Shown here in pieces: positions 1 through 7,138 of a stretch of 34,693 bases of DNA (its first letter is position 1; each line of letters starts with the position of its first letter). Source of the stretch: Bradyrhizobium sp. (GTDB lineage: Bacteria; Pseudomonadota; Alphaproteobacteria; Rhizobiales; Xanthobacteraceae); NCBI GenBank assembly GCA_030681365.1, contig JAUXWH010000091.1:1-34693 (forward strand), given 5' to 3'. The translations under genes and the position numbers were made by a program. The notes beneath the pieces are model-generated. The model worked only from the letters and a program-made list of their open reading frames with translations, searched no databases and was not told the DNA's origin.

Positions 1-191
1 CGAAGCAGCGCCGCCAGGCCCAGCCGCGCCAGTTCGATCTCGGCGACGGTAAACCGGCTCGACATCAGATACTCGTCGCCGAGCTTGATTTCGTAGATGT
101 CGGTTTCGGTGCCCGGCAGCCGGCGACGGCGCAGGCTGAGCACCCCCATCGGCGTCGGACGGAAATCCAGTTCCTCGAAATTCACGCTCAT
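1..191 (-). CDS. Spermidine/spermine synthase-like protein (N-terminal part, truncated by window edge)
   Basis: Reading the minus strand from an ATG at 191 gives an open frame of 63 codons that runs off the window. It begins MSVNFEELDFRPTPMG and continues with LRRRRLPGTETDIYEIKLG and DEYLMSSRFTVAEIELARLG. I recognise this start from alphaproteobacterial proteins annotated as spermidine synthase-like (Rossmann methyltransferase fold). The nucleotide-binding part lies outside the window, so no catalytic residue can be checked. The family call rests on memory of the N-terminus only; an uncharacterised member of the same fold is equally possible. Confidence 0.6.
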   Translation of the reverse strand, partial: MSVNFEELDFRPTPMGVLSLRRRRLPGTETDIYEIKLGDEYLMSSRFTVAEIELARLGLAALL

Positions 192-373
192 GGGCTGACC
201 GACCTGTCTGCGGCGCGGGCCGCGCCTCAAAATGACCGGCCCTCCCGCACCAAGCGCATCGCCGCGCGCTTGCCAAGGCCGGGACCTAGCGGGTAGAAGG
301 ACGCACGCTTCGGAGGGTTCTGCCCGATCCGTCGCCGGAACTGCCAGATCTTACCTTAAGTATCTGAAGTCAT

Positions 374-447
374 TGGGGAATGGTGTAACGGTAGCACAAC
401 AGACTCTGACTCTGTTTGTCTAGGTTCGAATCCTAGTTCCCCAGCCA
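374..447 (+). tRNA. tRNA-Gln (anticodon CTG)
   Basis: A 74-nt cloverleaf can be folded by eye. The acceptor stem TGGGGAA (374-380) pairs with TTCCCCA (437-443), followed by discriminator G444 and an encoded CCA (445-447). The anticodon stem ACAGA/TCTGT encloses the loop CTCTGAC, giving anticodon CTG (reads CAG, glutamine). The T arm CTAGG-TTCGAAT-CCTAG is perfect. It sits alone between the spermidine-synthase-like gene and the 3' end of the MFS gene. I see no integrase or att-like repeat beside it. Confidence 0.96.
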
Positions 448-535
448 CCCCATCCTTCAGCGCCAAAGCGCCGGGATGATCGCCGAGCAAGGTGCGCAGG
501 CGCATCGTTATCTCAGTCAGCCTCCGGTTCGTCGG

Positions 536-1879
536 CTACCTCGCATTGGCCGGCGCGTGCGCGTTCCACAGATCCGCGCGCCAGTGCAGCACGATCGCCA
601 GCATCAGCGCCAGCCCCGCGGCGGCGTAGAGCGAGGCGGTTGCGGCAAAACCGATTTCGCCGATCAGGCTGCCGGCGGCCAGAAGGCCCAGCGGCAGGCT
701 GTAGATCGCGAGCATGCGCACGCCCATCACCCGGCCGCGCAGATGCTCGCTCGCGGCGCGCATCAGGATGACGGCGACCGAAATCATGGCGAGGCTCTGC
801 ATGAAGCCCGCCAGCATCAGGCAGACGAGCGCGGCCGGCATGCTCTGCAGTTGCGCGAACACCAGCAGTGTCGCGAACCACGCCATGGTGGAGCCGATCA
901 TCAGCCGCGCCACCCGGATGCCGCCGATCAGGCTCAGTGCAATGGAGCCAACCAGCGAGCCCAGCGCAAAGCTGGCCGCGAGATAGCCGAGCCCGGTCTG
1001 GTCGGTGCCGTAGCTGTCGCGTGCGACGTACGGCAACAGGCCGTTGGACAGGGGATAGGCGGTGAGGTTGACGAGGAACGCGACCCAGATCGCCGCCCGC
1101 ATCCGCGGCGTGGTCCAGACATAGGCGACGCCCTCCTTGAGGTCGCGCAACGTCGAGCGCAGCGGCGCGCCATCGATCAGCTCGCCGACCGGATGCGGCT
1201 TCGAGGGCGCCACGACGCGCAGGCCCAGCAGCGTGGAGACGAGATAGAGGGCGACGATCGCGATATAGGCCGGCCCCATGCCGAGGGCCGCGAACAGCCC
1301 GGCGCCGCTCAGCGCGCCCGCGAATTTGGCGGTGTCCATCGTGGTCCTGGAAATGCTGATCGCGCCGATCAGCTGGTCGTGCGGCATGATGGTGGCGACC
1401 AGCGCGCCGCGCACCCCGAGGTCCGACGGCCGGACCAGGCCCATCACCGCCACGATGATGAGGACGTAGACCGGATTGAGGAGGCCGGTCAGCGCCAGCG
1501 TCATCAGGATGGCGGCTTGCGCCGCATAAAACGCCCGCATCATCGCCAGCAGGTCGCGGTGGCCGATGCGGTCGCCCACCACGCCGAACATCGGCGCTAC
1601 CAGGGTGCCGACAAAACTGAGCGACGCGAACACCGTCAGCAGCAATACCGAGCCGGTCTCGACCAGCACGTACCAGCCGAGAATCAGCGTTTCCATCTCG
1701 AACGCCCAGGAGGTGAGCAGGTCGGCGGGCCACTGAAAACGGTAATTTCGGATACGGAAGGGTGCGAGCGCCGAAGGCCGCGCGATTTCGCTCAAGTTCC
1801 GGTGCCGCGGTTCATCGCGTTCCACCCTGCCCTGTTTCTTGTTGGTCCGGAAAAGCCGATTTCCCTGGGCGGAAATCAC
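536..1879 (-). CDS. MFS transporter (EntS/MFS_3-type exporter)
   Basis: A hydrophobic protein of about 447 aa with roughly 12 membrane segments. A short polar N-terminus is followed by FRIRNYRFQWPADLLTSWAF and METLILGWYVL, the usual opening of the MFS_3 group related to the enterobactin exporter EntS. A cytoplasmic loop after TM2 reads GVVGDRIGHRDLL, matching the MFS signature between TM2 and TM3. Substrate is unknown. The start is uncertain: 1879 is a GTG without a clear ribosome site, with another GTG at 1825 and no ATG before about residue 60. The gene is convergent with tRNA-Gln and monocistronic. The long plus-strand frame across it is an antisense shadow. Confidence 0.85.
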   Translation of the reverse strand: MISAQGNRLFRTNKKQGRVERDEPRHRNLSEIARPSALAPFRIRNYRFQWPADLLTSWAFEMETLILGWYVLVETGSVLLLTVFASLSFVGTLVAPMFGVVGDRIGHRDLLAMMRAFYAAQAAILMTLALTGLLNPVYVLIIVAVMGLVRPSDLGVRGALVATIMPHDQLIGAISISRTTMDTAKFAGALSGAGLFAALGMGPAYIAIVALYLVSTLLGLRVVAPSKPHPVGELIDGAPLRSTLRDLKEGVAYVWTTPRMRAAIWVAFLVNLTAYPLSNGLLPYVARDSYGTDQTGLGYLAASFALGSLVGSIALSLIGGIRVARLMIGSTMAWFATLLVFAQLQSMPAALVCLMLAGFMQSLAMISVAVILMRAASEHLRGRVMGVRMLAIYSLPLGLLAAGSLIGEIGFAATASLYAAAGLALMLAIVLHWRADLWNAHAPANAR

Positions 1880-2240
1880 TTCCCGGAAGTTGGACGCAGG
1901 GTAGCGTTGCTGTCGCCTGAGTCAATCGCGCCAGACATTCGCTCCCGCACCCGCGGCCGACGCTCCTGGATCATACCTTCGCCGGTGATGGGCACTTTGG
2001 CGGCGTGGCCTCTTCCCGCCTTGGTAAAGGAGGGGTTAAGGGGCCAACGATGCCGGAACCCGTGGACCATCGCCGAAACCTCGATTTTGCCGCCGAATCC
2101 ACCGATACCGGCGCGCGGGCCGGCTCAACAAAACGGATTCCTGACCGAGATACCGCAGATTCAGCGAACCTTGAATTATCAGCGTTTAACCGTTTCTCCA
2201 GCCCCCGTCGCCATAGTGAACCCCGGTCCAAACTCATGAC
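1880..2240. other. Intergenic region between divergent MFS and HerA-like genes
   Basis: 361 bases between the divergently transcribed MFS transporter and the HerA-like ATPase. Both promoters should lie here. I see no convincing gene, tRNA, long inverted repeat or clear sigma-70 hexamer pair. Open frames crossing it have arginine/proline-rich shadow-like composition. Confidence 0.5.
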
Positions 2241-4007
2241 ATGCCAGGTTCAATCACTGTGACATCCTTCGGACGTGTGATTTCGGTGCGCGGATCCCTC
2301 GCCCGGGTCGGGCTGTTGGCGGCGAGCCAGCTCGGCCTCTCGGCGGTGCGGGCGACCGTCGGCCGCTTCGTCAGCATCCGCTGCGCCAATTCCACCATCG
2401 TCGCGATGATCACCGATGTGACCTGCGAGGACCTGCCGTCCTCCGACGCCTACGTCGCCAGCGCCGGGGTCGACCTGCTCGGCGAGATCCTGGGCGGCCC
2501 GGAGCGCCCCAAATTCCAGCGCGGCGTCACCAACTATCCGACCATCGGCGATGCCGTCGAGCTGATCTCCAATCAGGAGTTGCGCACGGTCTATGCCCCG
2601 ACCGGATCGGACCAGATCAATGTCGGCACCCTGCAGCAGGACGCCTCCGTCATCGCCTATGTCGACGTCGAGGAAATGCTCTCCAAGCATTTTGCCGTGC
2701 TGGGCTCCACCGGCGTCGGCAAATCCAGCGGCGTATCGCTGCTGCTGAACGAAATCCTGAAATCGCGGCCCAATCTGCGGGTATTCCTGCTCGACGTGCA
2801 CAACGAGTATGGCCGCTGCTTCGGCGACCGCGCGATCGTGCTCAATCCACGTAACCTGAAGCTGCCGTTCTGGCTGTTCAACTTCGAAGAAATCGTCGAC
2901 GTGCTGTTTGCCGGCCGGCCCGGCGTGCCCGAGGAACTCGATATCCTCGCCGAGGTCATTCCGATGGCGAAGGGCATTTATACGCAGTACCAGAACGCCG
3001 ACCGGGTCGGGCTGAAGCGCATCGATCCGAAGTCGATCGGCTACACCGTCGACACCCCGGTGCCCTATCGCCTCGTTGACCTGATCTCGCTGATCGACGA
3101 ACGCATGGGCAAACTGGAAAACCGCTCGTCGCGCATCATCTATCACAAGCTGATCTCGCGCATCGAAGCCGTGCGCAACGATCCCCGCTACGCCTTCATG
3201 TTCGACAACGCCAATGTCGGCGGCGACACCATGGCGGAAGTGATCAGCCATCTGTTCCGGCTGCCCGCCAACGGCCGGCCGATGACCATCATGCAGCTCG
3301 CCGGCTTCCCCGCCGAAGTCGTCGACAGCGTGGTGTCGGTGCTGTGCCGAATGGCGTTCGATTTCGGATTGTGGAGCGACGGCGTCTCGCCGCTGCTGTT
3401 CGTCTGCGAGGAGGCGCACCGCTACGCCTCCGCCGACCGCAACATCGGTTTCGGCCCGACCCGCAAGGCGGTCAGCCGCATCGCCAAGGAAGGCCGCAAA
3501 TACGGCGTCTATCTCGGCCTCGTGACGCAACGCCCGGCCGAACTCGACGCCACCATCATTTCCCAGTGCAACACACTGTTCGCGATGCGGCTCGCCAACG
3601 ACCGCGACCAGGCGCTGCTGCGCTCGGCGGTCTCGGACGCGGCCGCAAATCTGCTGTCGTTCGTGCCCTCGCTCGGCACCCGCGAAGTGCTGGCGTTCGG
3701 CGAAGGCGTCGCCCTGCCGACGCGGCTGCGCTTCAAGGAAGTTCCGCTGCACCAGCTGCCGCGCAGCGAAGCCACCATCTCGACGGTGCCCTCGGTCGCC
3801 GCCGGCCACGACATGCATTTCGTCAGCGCCGTGCTGGAGCGCTGGCGCGGCGCCACCTCGCATCGCGACGTTCCCAACGATCCCTCCATCAACGAACGTC
3901 CCGCCGCCCGCTCCATGGAACCGCGCACCATGGAAGCGCCGATGCTGCAGCCGTCGATGGGGCTGGATCCCGACCGCTTCTCGCTGCTGAAGAAGCCGCT
4001 GCGCTGA
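2241..4007 (+). CDS. HerA/FtsK-type ATPase (DUF87, HAS-barrel plus P-loop)
   Basis: 588 aa. Residues 1-140 look like a beta-rich HAS-barrel-type N-domain (FGRVISVRGS...). The P-loop core follows with Walker A GSTGVGKS at 155-162, VFLLDVHNEYGR at 181-192 (typical of HerA), and Walker B LLFVCEEAHRYA near 385-396. VTQRPAELDATIISQCNT follows as the sensor region. HerA proteins are hexameric DNA translocases that usually work with the nuclease NurA. No nurA, Sir2 or DUF4297 partner is beside it here, so a stand-alone chromosomal role is likely. The ATG at 2241 lacks a good Shine-Dalgarno; the GTG at codon 7 is an alternative. GC-rich codon use matches the core, so I regard it as outside the island. 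Confidence 0.85.
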   Translation: MPGSITVTSFGRVISVRGSLARVGLLAASQLGLSAVRATVGRFVSIRCANSTIVAMITDVTCEDLPSSDAYVASAGVDLLGEILGGPERPKFQRGVTNYPTIGDAVELISNQELRTVYAPTGSDQINVGTLQQDASVIAYVDVEEMLSKHFAVLGSTGVGKSSGVSLLLNEILKSRPNLRVFLLDVHNEYGRCFGDRAIVLNPRNLKLPFWLFNFEEIVDVLFAGRPGVPEELDILAEVIPMAKGIYTQYQNADRVGLKRIDPKSIGYTVDTPVPYRLVDLISLIDERMGKLENRSSRIIYHKLISRIEAVRNDPRYAFMFDNANVGGDTMAEVISHLFRLPANGRPMTIMQLAGFPAEVVDSVVSVLCRMAFDFGLWSDGVSPLLFVCEEAHRYASADRNIGFGPTRKAVSRIAKEGRKYGVYLGLVTQRPAELDATIISQCNTLFAMRLANDRDQALLRSAVSDAAANLLSFVPSLGTREVLAFGEGVALPTRLRFKEVPLHQLPRSEATISTVPSVAAGHDMHFVSAVLERWRGATSHRDVPNDPSINERPAARSMEPRTMEAPMLQPSMGLDPDRFSLLKKPLR

Positions 4008-4034
4008 GGCCGAAGCTACACATCAATCCATCAG

Positions 4035-4158
4035 CGTCATTGCGAGCCAACGGGTCGCGCGAATGCGCGCCCGATGACAGGCTCCGCGAAGCAATCCATT
4101 TCACAGAGTACTTGATGTTGGATGGATTGCTTCGTCGCAAGCGCTCCTCGCAATGACG
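4035..4158. repeat. Palindromic REP-like element, copy 1
   Basis: It begins CGTCATTGCGAG and ends with the reverse complement CTCGCAATGACG (4147-4158). The internal arms GAAGCAATCCA and TGGATTGCTTC also pair. About 124 bp, longer than the other two copies because of an insertion in the left arm. It lies just after the HerA-like gene and is related to 16397-16475 and 32557-32639. I know this sequence family as abundant in Bradyrhizobium-type intergenic DNA; copy number elsewhere cannot be checked here. Confidence 0.85.
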
Positions 4159-4279
4159 TTGATGGTGCTTTGATTCAAGTTTCAAACCACCGGTACCCGT
4201 CAAGAGATATGCGTTCGCGATCTCGCGGCGGGATTCGCCCGAGATTTGTCATCAACGTCACGCCCCCGCAAGTCGGAGG

Positions 4280-4392
4280 GCGCAGGGAAAGCCGGATGCA
4301 CGCTGCACCCGCGGTCTCGTGTGCAATGTAGTCGTGGGTAGAAGCGCACACGAGCATACAGGTCCAGCGGAAACATCCGACTTTCCCTGCGC
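4280..4392. repeat. Nested long hairpin (possible repeat family or structured RNA)
   Basis: The outer arms are 19 bases: GCGCAGGGAAAGCCGGATG at 4280-4298 and CATCCGACTTTCCCTGCGC at 4374-4392. They are complementary except for one position that would be a G-U pair in one transcript. A middle stem CGCTG/CAGCG (4301-4305, 4365-4369) and a perfect inner stem CTCGTGTGC/GCACACGAG (4316-4324, 4346-4354) lie inside. The nesting means one RNA could fold into a single 113-nt rod. From memory it resembles a multicopy Bradyrhizobium intergenic repeat; function is unknown. Confidence 0.6.
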
Positions 4393-4813
4393 GGCAGTTT
4401 ACGGCTTATACATGCTCTCCTCGGTGAGCCCTGCGCTTTTGCCACCGTCGCCCGCGCTGCCTTAAGCTGCGAACTTGACACCAGCCCTTGGGGTGTCGGG
4501 ACCACATGACTTCGCCGTCCGCTTCAGGCGCCCTCGTCAGCACGCCATCACCGTCCACCGCTTCCCGCCCCGCGCCGGTACGTTGCGCAACGCCCCTCTG
4601 AGTGGGACGGGATGACGGGAATATAACCCGGCGTTCACTTCTGGAAAACAGAAATATTTTTATCGGTGGGACTTGACACAAATTACGATAAACAGAAGTG
4701 ATTTGCCCGTCGGGTCGTTTTGTCGCGGCCGGCCCCGGTAGATTTCGCCTGCGCGCGAAGCCCGATGGGGTTGAGCGCCCGCGTCCGCTGGAGCTCAACT
4801 TGCAAAGATGGAA

Positions 4814-4871
4814 GCGAAACCCATCGAGGCAATCGCGACAGGAGATGGGTTTCGCAAGGGCTCGACCCATC
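4814..4871. repeat. 12-bp perfect inverted repeat with a competing third arm
   Basis: GCGAAACCCATC (4814-4825) and GATGGGTTTCGC (4844-4855) are exact reverse complements with an 18-nt loop. A third arm ACCCATC (4865-4871) can pair with GATGGGT (4844-4850), giving two exclusive hairpins. There is no T-run, so it is not a classic terminator. The GATGGGTTTCGC...ACCCATCC form resembles short palindromic repeats common in this bacterial group. Confidence 0.6.
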
Positions 4872-4981
4872 CTTGGCTGAATCTATTTCGCTCTCAAAGA
4901 ACGAATCGGAGTCGCCCAAATCAGCGCTAGCCACCTCTTAATAAACTCGTTCCCGCAGGACAAGGCGCTCTTAACAGGGCT

Positions 4982-5479
4982 TTATTCTGGCGCCTCCAAC
5001 CCCTTCTCGAAGTAGATGCGGCGGAAAAGGTTTATCACTTTCACTGTGTACTCGTTGATGTCGTTTGCCGCTTCAAGCAGACATTCGCGGGTGGTTCGGG
5101 CACGCATGAGTTCAAACTGACCTTCGCCTTTCCGCTCGTACATGAGTAATTCAAATCGGTGGTTGCCGGCCTTATCGACCTCCAGAACCGCCCAGCCGTG
5201 CGCCATGAATTTGCGGATGTCGTCGTACTCTCCGAGGCCATCGCATATTTCCTCCAGCTCTGCCTTGTAGGCTTCGTACCCTTCTCGTTCGGCTATGCGC
5301 TTCGCGGCTTTTAATCGAGCTGTGATGAGGTATGGAAATTTCAATTCCAGTTTAACCGCGATATCGGCAAGCAGAAATTCAACCTGGCAGTACGATGTGA
5401 CGATACGCCCGCGCAAATAAACGATGTCATCAATCAGCTTTCTGTTTTCGTCTGAGACCGCGTCAGAGTTGAGCGTCAT
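4982..5479 (-). CDS. Putative HEPN-domain protein (RxxxxH motif)
   Basis: 165 aa from the ATG at 5479. This start is favoured over an upstream frame extension (to 5521) because AAGGGG lies 6-7 bases before it. The protein is mostly helical, charged and without signal peptide or membrane span. A stretch near residues 84-95 reads EYDDIRKFMAHG: R89 and H94 form an Rx4H motif followed by G, the form taken by HEPN ribonuclease-like domains (compare RNxxAHG). The residue after R is Lys rather than the usual Asn or other polar residue. It lies 70 bases downstream of a 43-aa membrane protein on the same strand, so they may be co-transcribed. No antitoxin-like nucleotidyltransferase is adjacent. I do not recognise the exact family; the HEPN call is an inference from motif and helical context. 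Confidence 0.6.
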   Translation of the reverse strand: MTLNSDAVSDENRKLIDDIVYLRGRIVTSYCQVEFLLADIAVKLELKFPYLITARLKAAKRIAEREGYEAYKAELEEICDGLGEYDDIRKFMAHGWAVLEVDKAGNHRFELLMYERKGEGQFELMRARTTRECLLEAANDINEYTVKVINLFRRIYFEKGLEAPE

Positions 5480-5549
5480 CTCATTCCCCTTCGTCAGGCC
5501 CTTGAACGAACTCCCTCGCAATAGCCCTTCCGAAGTGGTGTCTCGCTAC

Positions 5550-5681
5550 TCAATACAGCAGCCTCGGAACGAGCAGAACGAGCAGCACAATCACAATCGC
5601 GGCGACAAGGCCCCACAGCCCCTTGGCATCGAAGTCGAAGCCGGGACCTTTGAATTTCAACTGGTGGTCAGACATAGACAT
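5550..5681 (-). CDS. Mini-membrane protein (43 aa, single span)
   Basis: An ATG at 5681 preceded by GGAG (5 bases away) opens a 43-aa frame ending at TGA 5550-5552. Residues 1-20 are soluble (MSMSDHQLKFKGPG, then FDFDAKG). Residues 21-38 form one membrane helix starting GLWGLVAAIVIVLLVLLV and ending before PRLLY. The pattern around GLWGLVAAIVIV matches GVWAIGAAVAIV of the 40-aa gene upstream at 5947-6069, indicating paralogues. It lies 70 bases before the HEPN-like gene in the same direction. Function unknown. A small membrane effector or anchor in a defence locus is only an inference. Confidence 0.6.
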   Translation of the reverse strand: MSMSDHQLKFKGPGFDFDAKGLWGLVAAIVIVLLVLLVPRLLY

Positions 5682-5754
5682 GGTTCTCCATTGAAGAAAA
5701 AACACATGCCTTTGGGGGACTAGATATTGGCGCAGGTTCAGATTCTGGACGCAA

Positions 5755-5788
5755 GGGGGCTGAGCAGTATCAGCTCAAAGTATCCCCC
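5755..5788. other. Stem-loop in the leader of the 43-aa gene
   Basis: GGGGG (5755-5759) and CCCCC (5784-5788) enclose TGAGC (5761-5765) and GCTCA (5773-5777) with a 7-nt loop. It lies between the two small membrane-protein genes, about 75 bases before the ATG at 5681, in an AT-rich patch. No T-run follows on either strand. It could be a processing site or weak terminator. Confidence 0.35.
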
Positions 5789-5899
5789 ATTGATTTCAAC
5801 CGAAATTTCAATAGTACAATAATAACAAACACTTCTTCAGATTTATCCACAGGACGAAATGTCCCAGAAATCTGACCCATTGTGGCTTTCCTGCGGCTT

Positions 5900-5915
5900 T
5901 GTGAGCTTGCTCACA
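5900..5915. promoter_or_regulatory. Perfect 7+7 palindrome (possible operator or attenuator)
   Basis: TGTGAGC-TT-GCTCACA is an exact inverted repeat with a 2-base centre, 32 bases past the stop of the 40-aa gene and upstream of the 43-aa gene. It resembles a dimeric-repressor operator, but no regulator gene is nearby, and a simple hairpin is equally possible. Confidence 0.25.
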
Positions 5916-5946
5916 GTCGCTTTTGCAGGATGATTCTCAGTCCGCG

Positions 5947-6069
5947 CTAAGCCCGCCTTCGCTTGGCTAACGCAATGATGGCGACGATAGCGACAGCAGC
6001 TCCAATCGCCCAGACGCCGTCCGCGCTGATGCTCGCACCCCAAAGATTGACCAGAAGCTTGTCTGACAT
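5947..6069 (-). CDS. Mini-membrane protein (40 aa, single span), paralogue of the 43-aa gene
   Basis: The ATG at 6069 gives MSDKLLVNLWGASISADGVW followed by AIGAAVAIVAIIALAKRRRA, stop TAG at 5947-5949. Upstream GGAG lies 10 bases before this ATG, so I prefer it to the frame-extending start at 6141. One C-terminal membrane helix (about 20-35) ends in a basic KRRR tail, suggesting N-out or tail-in topology. The segment SADGVWAIGAAVAIV lines up with DAKGLWGLVAAIVIV of the neighbour at 5550-5681. Both genes share the MS...D start and a CAAATGGAGA/CAATGGAGA leader. Function unknown. Confidence 0.55.
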   Translation of the reverse strand: MSDKLLVNLWGASISADGVWAIGAAVAIVAIIALAKRRRA

Positions 6070-6384
6070 GACGAAGCTCTCCATTTGAAAACTTGAGAGC
6101 GAATCCGTCAGGGTGCTTTTCGAGAGAGCCACATCCACCAAATATCTGCAAAATCAATGGCACAGATATTGAACGACCTTCTATGTTTTCAATGAGATAC
6201 CTCAGAAGCAGCGCTCACGGGCAAACACCGCCGCCGTTTTTGTAGGTGCTTACCGGTTGATCCCGCTTGGGAATTTCTGCGCGCAAAGTGACTTCATTTC
6301 AGTCGCGTCAGTCATCAAAACCGCGAAACGAGAAGTCCGGAAGGCCGCTGGCCCATGTTTATTTTCACAGGCCGGCCATTCGCT

Positions 6385-6806
6385 TCAAGAAGCCGACGCC
6401 GGGCCGAACTTCCGCTGCCACGTCTCCCGTCCCCAAATATGATACTGACGCTGCTGGGTGTCTGTGGAGGCATGACGAACCAATGGTGCGCCTTCAGCCG
6501 CTTCCCGGTCTCCCAGTTGGAGTTGAGAGAGGATAGTGCAACTCTGAGCGGGCGCTTCGTTGATGACTACCGGATGTCACCTTCGGCCATCCGCGCGTAA
6601 AGATGGCGGATGTAGTCCTTCTCGGCGACCGACGGCTTGCTCACGCTGCCTTCTTTCGTGGCGCGTAGAATTTCAGAAACATCGACGACCACTGGTCCTC
6701 ACGACGGCGGACTTCCTTCCCCGGCCCCTTGGTGTAGTACCCAGACTCACTCCCGCGCTTGCTTCCGAGCTGAAGCCTCGGTCACGTGGTGCATGGTCTG
6801 AACCAT
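6385..6806 (-). pseudogene. Possible decayed gene in several frames
   Basis: Consecutive minus-strand pieces look natural but are broken. An ATG at 6806 gives 19 aa (MVQTMHHVTEASARKQARE, stop 6747). A shifted frame continues GYYTKGPGKEVRRREDQWSS and then MFLKFYAPRKKAA to a stop at 6641. A GTG at 6644 overlaps that stop and gives SKPSVAEKDYIRHLYARMAE, ending at 6567. A third frame to 6385 ends with QQRQYHIWGRETWQRKFG. The compositions (K/R/Y/W-rich, few Pro/Gly runs) differ from shadow frames. They may be one gene with frameshifts, or short coupled genes. I do not recognise the family. Confidence 0.25.
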
Positions 6807-7068
6807 CTTTTACATCGGCCTCCCTGGCGGACTGGGGAGCGGAACGAAGGTTAGGACGTGCTAGAAAGCCGAGCCAAGCTGACCGACGCGGCGCGGCCAT
6901 CGCCCAATGCTCTGGTGATACGCGATCAAATGGGTGCAGAGGCCGGCAAACTCCTGTACTTTCGTCTGGAATCGGACGTTGAGCCGGCGATAACAACCCT
7001 CCGACCGGCGCTGCGTGGGCAAAACGACAACATAAGAGAGTTTCGGCTGGATATGAGACGTCTTAGAC

Positions 7069-7098
7069 TTGTGGTGGTGACCAATTACAGCCTAGAAT
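7069..7098 (+). promoter_or_regulatory. Candidate sigma-70 promoter for ietA-ietS
   Basis: TTGTGG (7069-7074) and TAGAAT (7093-7098) are separated by 18 bases, giving a predicted start near 7105 and a leader of about 34 bases before the ietA ATG at 7139. The match is fair at both hexamers. It is the best pair I see upstream but remains a motif-level guess. Confidence 0.35.
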
Positions 7099-7138
7099 TT
7101 GGGCTGGGTCGCGATGTGACGACGCCAAAAGGTCGGCC

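Larger units (their letters stand above)
4159..4981. other. Gene-free stretch at left edge of the island
   Basis: About 820 bases with no convincing coding sequence. It holds a nested hairpin at 4280-4392, a small hairpin near 4472-4495 (GACACC/GGTGTC) and a 12-bp inverted repeat at 4814-4855. Minus-strand frames across 4200-4870 read as Arg/Pro/Ser/Gly-rich peptides that I associate with translated copies of a Bradyrhizobium intergenic repeat rather than genes. An AT-rich patch lies at 4640-4700. This block separates GC-rich core from the more AT-rich island. Confidence 0.5.
6070..7138. other. Long region without an intact gene, between the small genes and ietA
   Basis: About 1.07 kb between divergent gene groups. 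It should contain promoters for the minus-strand small genes and for ietA. I found no intact gene. Fragments that look protein-like on the minus strand (6385-6806) are listed separately. Plus-strand frames such as 6858-7142 have no recognisable features and overlap the ietA start. Confidence 0.45.

Noticed and set aside
374..447. tRNA-Gln as an integration site for the island
   Set aside because: The island starts about 4.5 kb away, there is no integrase, and I see no repeat of the tRNA 3' end at 4.9 or 10.5 kb.
476..2239. 587-codon plus-strand open frame
   Set aside because: Antisense to the MFS transporter; its H/R/Q/D-rich composition is that of a shadow frame in GC-rich DNA, and it shows no domain.
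2250..3863. 537-codon minus-strand open frame
   Set aside because: Exactly opposite the HerA-like ATPase, with shadow composition; the plus strand has clear P-loop motifs.
4035..4158. CRISPR-like array from repeated palindromes
   Set aside because: The copies are single, many kilobases apart and of different lengths; there are no regular spacers and no cas genes.
4200..4870. Overlapping minus-strand frames of 101 and 154 codons
   Set aside because: They run straight through hairpins and have repeat-like Arg/Pro/Gly/Ser composition; no ribosome site or domain.
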